NCBI RefSeq assembly: GCF_020524765.1
Contig: NZ_JAIVLR010000001.1
Location: 1,240,001-1,304,000 of the forward strand
Direction of reading: 5' to 3'
Length of the DNA stretch: 64,000 bases
From: Qipengyuania gaetbuli
Lineage (GTDB): Bacteria > Pseudomonadota > Alphaproteobacteria > Sphingomonadales > Sphingomonadaceae
The position numbers were made by a program, and so were the translations under genes. This document shows positions 43,902-52,522 of this stretch, in pieces (position 1 is the first letter of the stretch; every line of letters starts with the position of its first letter). The notes under the pieces are model-generated. The model ran no database searches. It was given only the letters and a program-made list of their open reading frames with translations, and was not told the DNA's origin.

Positions 43902-43997
43902 GGCGGCGGCCCATCCATCTTGCCGCCAGCGCTGGAGGGGCCTAAGCCCCTGCCAACGTTGCAACAGACGACGAAGTTTTTCGCGAGGAGCCTGCCT

Positions 43998-45800
43998 GTG
44001 CTGTCGGACATCGATTCCGCCAACAATCTGGTCGAACTATTCCTGAAGCGCGCCGACGAGAAGTCCGGCCAGCCGTTCTTCGGCTGGAAGGAAGGCGGCA
44101 GCTGGCAGACGATGACCTGGGGCGAGGCGGCCGACCGCGTCTGCCTGCTGGCCGAAAGCCTGCGCGGCCTCGGCCTCGTCGATGGGGACCGGGTGTGCCT
44201 CGTGTCCGAAAACCGGCCGGAATGGTGCATCGCCGACCTCGCCATCATGGCGGCGGGCTGCATCACCGTGCCGGCCTATGTCACCAATACCGAACGCGAC
44301 CACGTGCACATCCTCGACAATTCGGGCTCGCGCGCGGTCATCGTTTCCGACGAAAAATTGCTCAAGCCGCTCCACGGGGCGCTGCAGGCCTCCGGTATCG
44401 CCGAGCACGTAATCGGCATTGAGGACTTGCACCGCCAGCAGTCGGGCAGCTTCACCTTCCACGACTGGGACAAGCTGACCACGGGCGATGCTGAGGCAGC
44501 GCGCAAGGCAGTAGACGAACGGATCGCCAAGATCGGGCGCGGCGATACCGCCTGCATCATCTACACCAGCGGCACCGGCGGCGCTCCGCGCGGCGTGCTG
44601 CAGCACCACGGCGCGATCCTGTGCAACGTCGCAGGGGCCGCCGAAATCCTGATCGAGGATTTCGGGATTGCCGACGACGAACGCTTCCTGTCGTTCCTCC
44701 CGCTGAGCCACGCCTACGAGCATACCGGTGGGCAATTCCTGCCGATCAGCGTGGGTGCGCAGATCTATTATTCAGAAGGCCTCGAAAAGCTCGCCAGCAA
44801 TATCGAGGAAACCCGCCCGACCATCATGGTCGTCGTGCCGCGCCTGTTCGAAGTGCTGCGCACGCGCATCATGAAGCAGGTCCAGAAGCAGGGCGGCCTG
44901 GCAGAAAAGCTGATGAACACCGCGCTCGAAGTCGGTGCCCGCCGCGCCGAGGGCAAGCGCCAGTTCGGCGACGGCCTGAAGGACGCAATGGTCGGCCGGC
45001 TGCTGAAGCCCAAGATCCGCCAGCGTTTCGGCGGCCGCATCAAGGCGATGGTGTCGGGCGGCGCGCCGCTCAACCCCGATGTCGGCGTCTTCTTCGAATC
45101 GATGGGCCTGACCATGCTGCAGGGCTACGGCCAGACCGAAGCCGGTCCGGTGATTTCCTGCAACCGACCTGCCGCAGGCATCGCCATGCACTCGGTCGGT
45201 CCGGCCATGCGCGGGGTCGAGATCAGGATTGCCGAGGACGGCGAGATCCTGTGCCGCGGCGAGCTGGTGATGCACGGCTACTGGCAGAACGATGCGGAAA
45301 CCGCGCGCACGATCAAGGACGGCTGGCTGCACACGGGCGACATCGGCCATCTCGACGAGAAGAACCGCATCGTCATCACCGACCGCAAGAAGGACATGAT
45401 CGTCAACGACAAGGGCGACAATGTCGCCCCGCAGAAGATCGAGGGCATGCTGACGCTGCAGCCCGAAATCGGCCAGGCGATGGTGGCGGGTGACAAGCGG
45501 CCCTACATCGTCGGGCTGATCGTGCCCGATGCGGAATGGGCGGTCGAATGGGCACGCGCCCATGGCAAGAAGTTCGACCTCAAGGCGTTGCAAGACGATC
45601 CGGAATTCCGCACCGCCGTGCGCGGCGCGGTCGACCGGGTGAACAAGGATCTCTCGGTCATCGAAAAGGTCCGCCAGTTCGCCTTCGCGGACGAGGCCTT
45701 TACGATCGAGAACGAGGAAATGACCCCCTCGATGAAAATCCGCCGCCACAAGATCCGCGAACGCTACGCGGACCGGCTGGACGGGCTTTATCGCAGCTAA
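43998..45800 (+). CDS. Long-chain acyl-CoA synthetase (AMP-forming)
   Basis: 600 residues from GTG 43998, preceded by GAGGAG; the frame is open upstream to 43920, but that part is weak. It activates fatty acids to acyl-CoA via an acyl-adenylate. Motifs: YTSGTGGAPRGVLQHH (ATP loop, with GG where most have TT and Arg for Lys), SFLPLSHAYEH, MLQGYGQTEAGP, GWLHTGDIGHLDEKNRI and TDRKKDMIVNDKG, and the C-terminal TPSMKIRRHKI with the catalytic Lys. The ~600-residue size fits the FadD15/ACSBG-type long-chain group. The aquaporin gene follows after 6 bp. Confidence 0.88.
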   Translation: MLSDIDSANNLVELFLKRADEKSGQPFFGWKEGGSWQTMTWGEAADRVCLLAESLRGLGLVDGDRVCLVSENRPEWCIADLAIMAAGCITVPAYVTNTERDHVHILDNSGSRAVIVSDEKLLKPLHGALQASGIAEHVIGIEDLHRQQSGSFTFHDWDKLTTGDAEAARKAVDERIAKIGRGDTACIIYTSGTGGAPRGVLQHHGAILCNVAGAAEILIEDFGIADDERFLSFLPLSHAYEHTGGQFLPISVGAQIYYSEGLEKLASNIEETRPTIMVVVPRLFEVLRTRIMKQVQKQGGLAEKLMNTALEVGARRAEGKRQFGDGLKDAMVGRLLKPKIRQRFGGRIKAMVSGGAPLNPDVGVFFESMGLTMLQGYGQTEAGPVISCNRPAAGIAMHSVGPAMRGVEIRIAEDGEILCRGELVMHGYWQNDAETARTIKDGWLHTGDIGHLDEKNRIVITDRKKDMIVNDKGDNVAPQKIEGMLTLQPEIGQAMVAGDKRPYIVGLIVPDAEWAVEWARAHGKKFDLKALQDDPEFRTAVRGAVDRVNKDLSVIEKVRQFAFADEAFTIENEEMTPSMKIRRHKIRERYADRLDGLYRS

Positions 45801-45806
45801 TCCGAC

Positions 45807-46493
45807 ATGACCGCCCGAAAGCTCGCCAGTGAGTTTCTAGGCACGCTGCTGCTCGTCGCCACGGTCGTTGGGTCGGGCATCATGGCAGAGACCTTGTCGG
45901 GCGATAATGCCGGCGTGGCCCTGCTCGCCAATGCGATTGCGACCGGCGCGATCCTCTATGTCCTGATCACCATGCTGGGGCCCGAATCGGGCGCGCATTT
46001 CAATCCGGTCGTCACCCTCGTTTTCCTGCTGCGGCGCGACATGTCCGTTCTGCTCGCACTCGCCTTCATCGCAGCGCAGGTGGTAGGGGGGCTGGGGGGC
46101 TCGGTAGTGGCGCATGCAATGTTCGATCTCGACCTTGTCCAATCTTCCGGTCGCGTGCGGAGTGGATCGGCTCAATGGCTGTCCGAAGGGGTCGCGACCT
46201 TCGCGCTGGTGTTTACAATCATCGGCACCCTGCGGGCGCGCCCCGAGGTCGTGCCCACTGCGGTCGCGCTGGTCATCACCGCAGGCTACTGGTTCACTGC
46301 GTCCACATCGTTTGCAAATCCGGCAGTCACGATCGCACGCGCAATCACCGACACGTTCTCGGGCATCTCACCGCCCGACGTCCCGGCATTCGTGGCGAGC
46401 CAGATCGTGGGGGGAGTTGTCGCCTGGGTCGTCGCCGAACGGATTTTCGGCTGGCGGGCTACGAGTGGTGAAGAGGCGAGTCTTGCCCCGTAA
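45807..46493 (+). CDS. MIP-family aquaporin/solute channel
   Basis: 228 residues with six hydrophobic segments. Two half-helix signatures are present, HFNPVVT (first, with Val) and FANPAVT (second). The GSGIMAETLSGDN start and the NPV first box resemble the AqpS-type channels of rhizobia, which can carry arsenite or methylarsenicals. No arsenic genes are adjacent, so the substrate is open. It begins 6 bp after the acyl-CoA ligase stop. The Val in the first box may widen the pore; that is inference. Confidence 0.85.
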   Translation: MTARKLASEFLGTLLLVATVVGSGIMAETLSGDNAGVALLANAIATGAILYVLITMLGPESGAHFNPVVTLVFLLRRDMSVLLALAFIAAQVVGGLGGSVVAHAMFDLDLVQSSGRVRSGSAQWLSEGVATFALVFTIIGTLRARPEVVPTAVALVITAGYWFTASTSFANPAVTIARAITDTFSGISPPDVPAFVASQIVGGVVAWVVAERIFGWRATSGEEASLAP

Positions 46494-46496
46494 GCC

Positions 46497-47024
46497 TCAG
46501 GCCGCCACTTCCTCGATGAACTCCGGATAGAAGCTGGGCGCGCGGTCGGACCAGCCGGGTGCGGTCGCGGCGGCTTCGCTCAATGACTGGAGCAGCATCT
46601 TGCGGCGTTCTGGGCGGATCTGCGGCAGGGCGGCAGCGGCGCAGAAGGCGCTCGGCAGCCAGGGGCGAACGTCCGCCCCGAGCAGGCGTTCATAGAGGAA
46701 CCGGAAGGCGGAAAAGCAGTCGATCCGCTCCTGTGCGAGGTCGAAGGCAGCGACGCGCGTCAGCTTGCCGACGAAGCCCTCGATCCGCTCGAAGCTGGAG
46801 TCCACGGGGATCGAACCGCGCAGGACCTTGAGTTCCTGGTACGTGACGTACTGGCTGCGGATGGCGGCGTTCTCGCCCGCACTCCGGCCCCAGATACGGA
46901 ACGCGTCGCAGCGGCCGAGGCCGATATCGAGGCTGCGGCGGATATAGCGCTGCTCTGCTGCGGTGAAGCTGGCAAACTCGCGCATTTCCGCAATGGTCAT
47001 CGCGGCGGTATTCGTAACGGCCAT
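46497..47024 (-). CDS. Hypothetical protein, 175 aa
   Basis: Start ATG 47024 is preceded by GGGAG; a GTG at 47033 is less likely. The protein is soluble and helical, with MREFASFTAAEQRYIRRSLDIGLGRCDAFRIWG, a central VTYQELKVLRGSIPVDSSFERIEGF segment and two cysteines. I recognise no family. The 70-bp region upstream holds TTAACCAT (47071-47064 on the minus strand), a CtrA half-site, and an 11-base string TGTTACAAGGG that recurs before merC. It is convergent with the aquaporin gene (3 bp apart). Confidence 0.62.
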   Translation of the reverse strand: MAVTNTAAMTIAEMREFASFTAAEQRYIRRSLDIGLGRCDAFRIWGRSAGENAAIRSQYVTYQELKVLRGSIPVDSSFERIEGFVGKLTRVAAFDLAQERIDCFSAFRFLYERLLGADVRPWLPSAFCAAAALPQIRPERRKMLLQSLSEAAATAPGWSDRAPSFYPEFIEEVAA

Positions 47025-47096
47025 GATCGGCACTCCCCTGTTACAAGGGAAGTGTCGCGCAATATGGTTAACGCGAGGTAAGCATGATCCGCGAGC

Positions 47097-47393
47097 CTAG
47101 AGTTCGACGACGTCCTGCCATTCCTCATGGCGCTGCGCCTGCGCCTTGAAAAACGGACAAAGGGGGATGATCTTCTCCCCCTTTGCCCTGGCATCGGCCA
47201 CCACATGGGCGGCAAGTTTCGCGCCGACGCCTTGCCCTCGCATGCTGTCTGGCACGCCGGTGTGATCGACGATGATCCGCGTCGGGCTGACCCGCGAGAA
47301 AGTGATCTCGGCTTCGTCACCGCCACCTTCGGGCCGGTAGACATATCGCCCCTTGCTGCCTGTTTCTTCGAATTTGATGTCGAGATCGGCCAA
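47097..47393 (-). CDS. Small GNAT-fold acetyltransferase (YjdJ-like)
   Basis: 98 residues from TTG 47393, behind AAGGAA; an ATG at 47450 would add a 19-residue tail that overlaps the thiSG stop. The compact GNAT core is visible: YVYRPEGGGDEAEITFSRV, IIVDHTGVPDSMRGQGVGAKLAAHVVADARAKG (the acetyl-CoA loop RGQGVG) and IIPLCPFFKAQAQRHEEW. These minimal GNATs of the YjdJ group have no known substrate. It lies just downstream of thiSG on the same strand and may be co-transcribed. Confidence 0.8.
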   Translation of the reverse strand: MADLDIKFEETGSKGRYVYRPEGGGDEAEITFSRVSPTRIIVDHTGVPDSMRGQGVGAKLAAHVVADARAKGEKIIPLCPFFKAQAQRHEEWQDVVEL

Positions 47394-47412
47394 GGGGAAT
47401 TCCTTTCGTGGG

Positions 47413-48393
47413 CTAGATGAGTCCGGCGAGCGGGCTCGACGGGTCGGCATATTTGCGCGTCGCCATGCGCCCGGCGAGATAGGCGTCGCGGCCGGCCTCG
47501 ACCGCCAGTTTCATCGCGCGGGCCATGCGGATGGGGTCCTTCGCCTCGGCAATGGCGGTATTCATCAGTACGCCGTCGCAGCCCAGTTCCATCGCCACCG
47601 CGGCATCGGAAGCCGTGCCGACACCGGCATCGACTAGCACCGGCACGTTCGCGCCTTCCTTGATGAGGCGGATGGTCACGCGGTTCTGGATGCCGAGGCC
47701 CGAGCCGATCGGCGCGCCCAGCGGCATGACCGCGACGGCACCTGCATCTTCGAGCTGCTTGGCCGCAATCGGATCGTCGACACAGTAGACCATCGGAAGG
47801 AAGCCCTCCTTGGCCAGCGTCTCGGTCGCGACCAGCGTTTCGCGCATGTCGGGATAAAGCGTCTTCGCCTCGCCCAGCACCTCCAGCTTGACCAGGTCCC
47901 AGCCACCCGCCTCGCGCGCGAGGCGCAGCGTACGGATCGCTTCGTCGGCCGTGAAACAGCCCGCCGTGTTCGGCAGGTAGGTGATCTTCTTCGGGTCGAT
48001 ATAATCGGTCAGCATCGGCGCCTTGGGATCGCTGACATTGACCCGGCGAACGGCGACCGTGACGATTTCCGCACCCGAGGCCTCGAGCGCGGCGGCGTTC
48101 TGTTCGAAATCCTTGTACTTGCCCGTGCCGACGATCAGGCGGCTGCGGAAAGTACGGCCCGCGACGGTCCAGCTGTCGTCCGATGCAGCGCCTTCGCCCC
48201 CGCCGACGAAATGGACGATTTCCAGCACGTCGCCGTCGGACAGCGCATGGCGTTCCAGCTCGCTGCGGGGCGCGATGGTGCCATTGTGTTCGACCGCAAC
48301 CTTGGCAGGGTCGAGCTCCAGCTCGCGCACGAGATCGGCGATGGTGGAAGCGGCGGTGCGGCGGGTATCGCCATTTACGGTCAGCGCAATCAT
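47413..48393 (-). CDS. thiG: Fused sulfur carrier ThiS and thiazole synthase ThiG
   Basis: 326 residues. Residues 1-66 are a ThiS ubiquitin-like domain ending in VGGG; residues ~75-326 are ThiG, with [36 protein letters not shown] (the Schiff-base Lys), GLPMVYC-like [22 protein letters not shown] and [28 protein letters not shown]. ThiG makes the thiazole half of thiamine from deoxyxylulose phosphate, dehydroglycine and ThiS thiocarboxylate. Free ThiS normally ends Gly-Gly with an exposed carboxylate; here about eight residues connect it to ThiG. Start is ATG 48393; the frame upstream is unused. Confidence 0.93.
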   Translation of the reverse strand: MIALTVNGDTRRTAASTIADLVRELELDPAKVAVEHNGTIAPRSELERHALSDGDVLEIVHFVGGGEGAASDDSWTVAGRTFRSRLIVGTGKYKDFEQNAAALEASGAEIVTVAVRRVNVSDPKAPMLTDYIDPKKITYLPNTAGCFTADEAIRTLRLAREAGGWDLVKLEVLGEAKTLYPDMRETLVATETLAKEGFLPMVYCVDDPIAAKQLEDAGAVAVMPLGAPIGSGLGIQNRVTIRLIKEGANVPVLVDAGVGTASDAAVAMELGCDGVLMNTAIAEAKDPIRMARAMKLAVEAGRDAYLAGRMATRKYADPSSPLAGLI

Positions 48394-48403
48394 GCGCCCC
48401 GAC

Positions 48404-48808
48404 TTAGTCTCCGCAGCGCTCCTTGCAAGCGGCGGAATGGCAATGGCGCATATTGAGGATGTGGCCGAGCGAGACGAGCGCAACCCCGATGATCGTCAGC
48501 ACCGCTTCCTTGACCCCGTGCGGCACGGCCAGCGCGCCGCCCATGAAGGTGAGGCCGGTCATGGCAATGACGAAGGGCGCGGCCATGCGGTGGCGCAGGG
48601 CGCCCCAGCCGATCGCCACCGCCGCAACCAGCGTCGCGACGACCAGTCCGTAACGGTGGATGTCGGGCGACAGGAAGAACTCTCCGCCCACGCCCAGGCC
48701 GGACACCAGCACGATCGAGGCGAGGCAATGAATCGCGCACAGGCCCGAGAGGCCGATCCCGACGCGGTCGAGTCGACGCCGAATCGGAGAGATGGCGCGT
48801 TGCAACAT
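48404..48808 (-). CDS. MerC-domain membrane protein
   Basis: 134 residues with four transmembrane segments (about 15-37, 50-70, 76-93, 100-118). The MerC signature is present as [12 protein letters not shown] with two Cys in the first helix; a His/Cys-rich C-terminus ([14 protein letters not shown]) may bind metal. MerC of mercury operons takes up Hg2+; chromosomal MerC-domain proteins outside mer operons may handle other metals. No merA or merR is nearby. Palindromes overlap the presumed promoter. Confidence 0.82.
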   Translation of the reverse strand: MLQRAISPIRRRLDRVGIGLSGLCAIHCLASIVLVSGLGVGGEFFLSPDIHRYGLVVATLVAAVAIGWGALRHRMAAPFVIAMTGLTFMGGALAVPHGVKEAVLTIIGVALVSLGHILNMRHCHSAACKERCGD

Positions 48809-48815
48809 GACATGC

Positions 48816-48845
48816 GAGATATGTGATAGTATCTCTTGTTACAAG
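48816..48845 (-). promoter_or_regulatory. Two palindromes before merC
   Basis: GAGATA (48816-48821) and TATCTC (48830-48835) form a 6-bp inverted repeat with an 8-base centre; CTTGTTACAAG (48835-48845) is a perfect 11-base palindrome abutting it. Both sit 8-37 bp before the merC start codon and could be metal-regulator sites. Confidence 0.35.
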
Positions 48846-48949
48846 GGCGGTGAGTGCATTTTACGACGAATGCCACGTTGCAGTGACCGGAATGCCGCTT
48901 GCTCGATTCGCACTTGCACTTGGCGCGCGGCGCGGCAAACAGGCGCACC

Positions 48950-49975
48950 ATGGTTGCCAGCCCCGACAAAATCCGCCCCATCGCGCTCGCCAATTGGCTG
49001 TTTGCCGTGGCCGTGATGGTTATCGTCATGGTTGCCGTCGGCGGGATCACCCGCCTGACCGAAAGCGGCCTTTCGATCACCGAATGGAAACCCATTACCG
49101 GCGCGATACCTCCGCTGAGCGAAGCGGCCTGGCAGGCCGAGTTCGATCTGTACAAGGCAACCGGCGAATACAAGAACGTGACCGGCCCGGCCGGCATGGA
49201 CCTGGCCGCCTTCAAGTTCATCTACTTCTGGGAGTGGTTCCACCGCCTGTGGGGACGGCTGATCGGCCTCGCCTTTGCGCTGCCCCTCGCGTGGTTCTGG
49301 GTGCGCGGTGCTATTCCGCAGGGGTACAAGCTGCGCCTCGTCGGCCTGCTCGCACTGGGCGGGCTGCAGGGCGTGTTCGGCTGGTTCATGGTCAAGAGCG
49401 GCCTCAATGAGACCATGACCGACGTGAGTCATTTCATGCTCTCGCTGCATTTCATGACTGCGATGATCACGCTGGCGGCACTCGTCTGGACCGCGCTCGA
49501 CTTCCGCCGCCTTGCTGCCGGACACACTGGGAAGGCGCGCTGGACGGCGACGGCAAGTTGGGTGGGCGCGCTGCTCTTCATCCAGCTGGTGCTGGCGGCG
49601 TGGGTGGCCGGCCTCAACGCTGGCCTTGCAAGCGACAGCTGGCCGCTGATGCAGGGCCGCTTGATCCCCGAATTCGACGCTTCACGCGGTCTGTTCTACG
49701 CAATGACTCACGACCCATATCTCGTCCACTGGCTACACCGCTGGTGGGCGTGGGTTGTCGTGGCGGCCCTGATCGTGATGGCGCGGAAGGTCAAACCGAT
49801 CGAGCGTCGCGCTTCGGTCGCGATCCATTCGGCCTTCGGAACGCAAATCCTGCTCGGCATCGCCACGGTCATGACGGGCGTCGCGCTTTGGCTTGCGGTG
49901 GCGCACCAAGTCGTGGGCGCACTGCTCGTCGCCAGCTTCACCTGGGCCGCCCATCTGCTCGGCAGGAAAGCGTGA
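48950..49975 (+). CDS. ctaA: Heme A synthase (COX15/CtaA)
   Basis: 341 residues from ATG 48950. Eight transmembrane segments in two four-helix halves. Conserved histidine motifs: GGITRLTESGLSITEWKP after helix 1, FWEWFHRLWGRLIG, SHFMLSLHF, VHWLHRWWAW and VAHQVVGALL, supplying the four haem-ligand His. It converts haem O to haem A for cytochrome aa3 oxidase in the inner membrane. Cox operon genes are not adjacent. It overlaps the cutA start by 4 nt. Confidence 0.94.
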   Translation: MVASPDKIRPIALANWLFAVAVMVIVMVAVGGITRLTESGLSITEWKPITGAIPPLSEAAWQAEFDLYKATGEYKNVTGPAGMDLAAFKFIYFWEWFHRLWGRLIGLAFALPLAWFWVRGAIPQGYKLRLVGLLALGGLQGVFGWFMVKSGLNETMTDVSHFMLSLHFMTAMITLAALVWTALDFRRLAAGHTGKARWTATASWVGALLFIQLVLAAWVAGLNAGLASDSWPLMQGRLIPEFDASRGLFYAMTHDPYLVHWLHRWWAWVVVAALIVMARKVKPIERRASVAIHSAFGTQILLGIATVMTGVALWLAVAHQVVGALLVASFTWAAHLLGRKA

Positions 49976-50301
49976 CCGCGCTCGTCTACTGCCCCTTCCC
50001 GGACGCAGAGACGGCACAGCGGATCGGGGGCCAATTGCTAGACGAAGGCCTTATCGGTTGCGTCAATATAGGTAGCTCCATCACCTCCATGTTCATATGG
50101 GATGGAGAGCGTGGGAGCGCGAAAGAGATTCCCGCCCTGCTCAAGACGGACGTTTCGCTTCTCGATCAGGCGATTGCGCGACTGGAAACCTTGCACCCCT
50201 ACGAAAGCCCGGCGATACTGGGCTGGCCTTGTCAGTCGGGCGCGGCGACGCGCAGCTGGCTGGGCGAACTGGCTACGGGGGGTCGCAATGCCGGGAAGTG
50301 A
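49972..50301 (+). CDS. cutA: CutA-family divalent cation tolerance protein
   Basis: 109 residues from GTG 49972 (GTGA with the ctaA stop). CutA trimer signature: VYCPFPDAETAQRIGGQLLDEGLIGCVNI, then SSITSMFIWDG and KEIPALLKTDVSLLDQAIARLETLHPYESPAILG. The LHPYE(S/V)P motif is complete. CutA was linked to copper tolerance, but its exact role is unclear. The position after ctaA is common in sphingomonads. The next gene starts inside its last codons. Confidence 0.9.
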   Translation: MTALVYCPFPDAETAQRIGGQLLDEGLIGCVNIGSSITSMFIWDGERGSAKEIPALLKTDVSLLDQAIARLETLHPYESPAILGWPCQSGAATRSWLGELATGGRNAGK

Positions 50302-51013
50302 TCGCAGGTCGGTGGTGCGCGCGCTGGGCGCGCTGGCAGTCCTGCCCATGCTTCCGGCGCCGCTCGCCGCCAAGGCCCGGGCAAGGCCCGCATTCCCGAG
50401 CGCTGCTCTCGTTCTCGAGCGCACGCTCGACCGGTACCTTGCGGACAATGCTCTGATCCGCGTGACCCGCAGCTGGTCCTGCACGTTCAGGGCGCTGGGC
50501 GCGGGTGCAGTGGTGGATGCCTCGCAAATCTCCGCCAAAGTTGAGGCGCCGCCATCGCTCGCAGGTTTCGCGCGCATGGAAGAGGCCCGCGATGCCAGCG
50601 CGATCTTCCCGTTGCAGCTCGACCGCTCCGGCCTGATCGTCGGTTGGGACGAGGAGACAGGTCCCGACATCAGCGCGGCTGTCGCGCGCGCAATGGATGT
50701 CATCGAAGCGGCAGTGGCCAACCCCGGGGAGCGACAGGAAGCGCGATCCTTTATCTCTTCTATCGGCAATGCCGCGTCCGGGATCGTGAGCCAGGTGCCG
50801 CGCGATCTGTTCTTTCCCGCGACCGGCCAAAGCGTCGAAACACAGCCCGTGGCGCTTGCGGGCGGATTGCAGGGCTCTTTCGAAGTCGCCATCGCAGCGA
50901 GCGCCGATCCGCAGACCGGCCTGCTGCGGCAGAGCGAGCGGCGCGTGACCACCCGTATCGGGGACAGCAGACGGGAGACGCGCGAAGCCTGGCGCATCGT
51001 CCCGGCAAGCTAG
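50288..51013 (+). CDS. Hypothetical exported protein with Tat-like signal
   Basis: 241 residues from ATG 50288, overlapping cutA by 14 nt. The N-terminus has a twin-arginine (DRRSVVRALGALAVLP) followed by a hydrophobic stretch and APLAAKA, suggesting Tat export. The remainder is a beta-rich domain with ALVLERTLDRYLADNALIRVTRSW, FPLQLDRSGLIVG, and an acid stretch; no catalytic motif is recognised. It might be a periplasmic protein cofolded with a cofactor before export. Function unknown. Confidence 0.68.
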   Translation: MPGSDRRSVVRALGALAVLPMLPAPLAAKARARPAFPSAALVLERTLDRYLADNALIRVTRSWSCTFRALGAGAVVDASQISAKVEAPPSLAGFARMEEARDASAIFPLQLDRSGLIVGWDEETGPDISAAVARAMDVIEAAVANPGERQEARSFISSIGNAASGIVSQVPRDLFFPATGQSVETQPVALAGGLQGSFEVAIAASADPQTGLLRQSERRVTTRIGDSRRETREAWRIVPAS

Positions 51014-51051
51014 GCGTATTATTTTACCCCACCGCAGACCCGCGGATTTGC

Positions 51052-51144
51052 TTGACGAATCGCACTTTGGCCGCCATTTGGCGCGCGCTCAGCGGCCCCG
51101 TCTGCACGGATCCGCAAGGTAAGTTCGTACTGTCAGGCAGTACG
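51052..51144 (+). promoter_or_regulatory. rplM promoter box and leader hairpin
   Basis: TTGACG at 51052-51057 is a -35 candidate with a weak -10 region. CGTACTG (51126-51132) and CAGTACG (51138-51144) form a perfect 7-bp stem with a TCAGG loop, 28 bases before the rplM start, where an autoregulatory L13 or S9 leader could lie. Confidence 0.45.
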
Positions 51145-51172
51145 GTGAACTCGAGAAAACGGACACAAAGCC

Positions 51173-51652
51173 ATGAAGGCTCTCACCAAGGCCACCCGGT
51201 CGATCAAACCGGCAGAGGTCGAAAAGAACTGGCACATCGTCGACGCCGAAGGGCTCGTCGTCGGTCGCCTCGCGGCAATCGTCGCCAACATCCTGCGCGG
51301 CAAGCACAAGCCGAGCTTCACGCCGCACGTCGATTGCGGCGACCATGTCATTGTCATTAATGCTGACAAGGTGGTGTTCACCGGCAAGAAGATGAACGAC
51401 AAAGTCTATTACAAGCACACCGGTCACCCGGGCGGCATCAAGGAAACGACTCCGGCGAAGGTCCTCGAAGGCCGCTTCCCCGAGCGCGTCCTGGAAAAGG
51501 CCGTGCAGCGCATGATCCCGCGCGGCCCGCTCGGCCGTGCGCAGATGAAGGCGCTCCACCTCTATGCCGGCACCGAACACCCGCATGACGGCCAGAAGCC
51601 GCAGGTGCTCGACGTTGCCTCGATGAACCGCAAGAACAAGGCTGCTGCATAA
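51173..51652 (+). CDS. rplM: 50S ribosomal protein L13
   Basis: 159 residues. Standard L13: [48 protein letters not shown] is broken across the N-terminal half, then [25 protein letters not shown] and [32 protein letters not shown] primary assembly protein of the large subunit. Its stop TAA overlaps the rpsI ATG (TAATG), so rplM and rpsI are co-translated, the conserved order. Confidence 0.97.
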   Translation: MKALTKATRSIKPAEVEKNWHIVDAEGLVVGRLAAIVANILRGKHKPSFTPHVDCGDHVIVINADKVVFTGKKMNDKVYYKHTGHPGGIKETTPAKVLEGRFPERVLEKAVQRMIPRGPLGRAQMKALHLYAGTEHPHDGQKPQVLDVASMNRKNKAAA

Positions 51653-52176
51653 TGGCCGACGAACAGAAGAACGAAACCGTCTCGGATCTCGCCGATCTGA
51701 AGAACATCGCCGGCGATGCCCCCGAGGGTGACGCTGCCGAGATCGCTGCCAAGGCCGACGTTCCCCTGCGCGAGCAGGAACTCGATGCCCAGGGCCGCGC
51801 CTATGCGACCGGTCGCCGCAAGGACGCCACCGCACGCGTCTGGCTGAAGCCGGGCACGGGCAAGGTCATCGTCAACGGCCGCGACCAGGAAGTGTATTTC
51901 GCACGTCCGACGCTGCGTCTCGTCATCGACCAGCCGTTCGCCATCACCGAGCGCCAGGGCCAGTACGACGTCGTCGCCACCGTCAAGGGCGGCGGTCTTT
52001 CGGGCCAGGCCGGTGCGGTCAAGCACGGCATCTCGCAGGCTCTCGCCAAGTACGAGCCGGCCCTGCGTTCGACGGTCAAGGCCGCCGGCTTCCTCACCCG
52101 CGACAGCCGCGTGGTCGAGCGTAAGAAGTACGGCCGTGCCAAGGCACGTCGCAGCTTCCAGTTCTCGAAGCGCTAA
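51652..52176 (+). CDS. rpsI: 30S ribosomal protein S9
   Basis: 174 residues, about 45 longer than E. coli S9 because of an acidic N-terminal extension (residues 1-45) common in this order. The S9 body is intact: [71 protein letters not shown] and the C-terminal [15 protein letters not shown] that reaches the P site. A terminator follows. Confidence 0.97.
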   Translation: MADEQKNETVSDLADLKNIAGDAPEGDAAEIAAKADVPLREQELDAQGRAYATGRRKDATARVWLKPGTGKVIVNGRDQEVYFARPTLRLVIDQPFAITERQGQYDVVATVKGGGLSGQAGAVKHGISQALAKYEPALRSTVKAAGFLTRDSRVVERKKYGRAKARRSFQFSKR

Positions 52177-52213
52177 TCCGCTTCCAGACGATCTTTACCG
52201 ATCACCGAGGAAA

Positions 52214-52240
52214 GGCGGCTCCGCGAGGGGCCGCCTTTTT
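52214..52240 (+). terminator. Intrinsic terminator after rpsI
   Basis: GGCGGCTCC, loop GCGA, GGGGCCGCC (nine pairs, one G-U), then TTTTT (52236-52240). Confidence 0.88.
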
Positions 52241-52252
52241 CTTTGCGCCGCC

Positions 52253-52450
52253 TCAGCGCTGCAGCATCATGATGCCCCAGGCGAGCGCGCTGCCCGCGAA
52301 GAACAGCGGCCAGCTCCACCAGAGCTCGTATTCGAACATCTCGGCGCGGTAGATCGACAGGAACCCGCCGCGCGAGCCCTGCGAGCCGATCACCAGCGAC
52401 ACGACGTAAGTCAGGATGCCGCCGAGCGGCACGGCCTTGAAGAATTCCAT
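52253..52450 (-). CDS. Small membrane protein
   Basis: 65 residues from ATG 52450 (MEFFKAVPLGGILTY); the longer upstream frame adds a non-conserved-looking basic tail. Two hydrophobic helices (about 6-25 and 42-62) are joined by a charged loop (SQGSRGGFLSIYRAEMFEYE). The end SALAWGIMMLQR is basic, giving an N-in/C-in arrangement by the positive-inside rule. No family known to me. It is convergent with rpsI and lies 73 bp before the phosphoesterase stop on its own strand. Confidence 0.6.
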   Translation of the reverse strand: MEFFKAVPLGGILTYVVSLVIGSQGSRGGFLSIYRAEMFEYELWWSWPLFFAGSALAWGIMMLQR

Positions 52451-52522
52451 CGCGACTTTCCCCTTATTCGGGGCCCAGCCTCGCACGCGACGGTAAAAAC
52501 GGAGTTAATCGCGCGTACGCGC

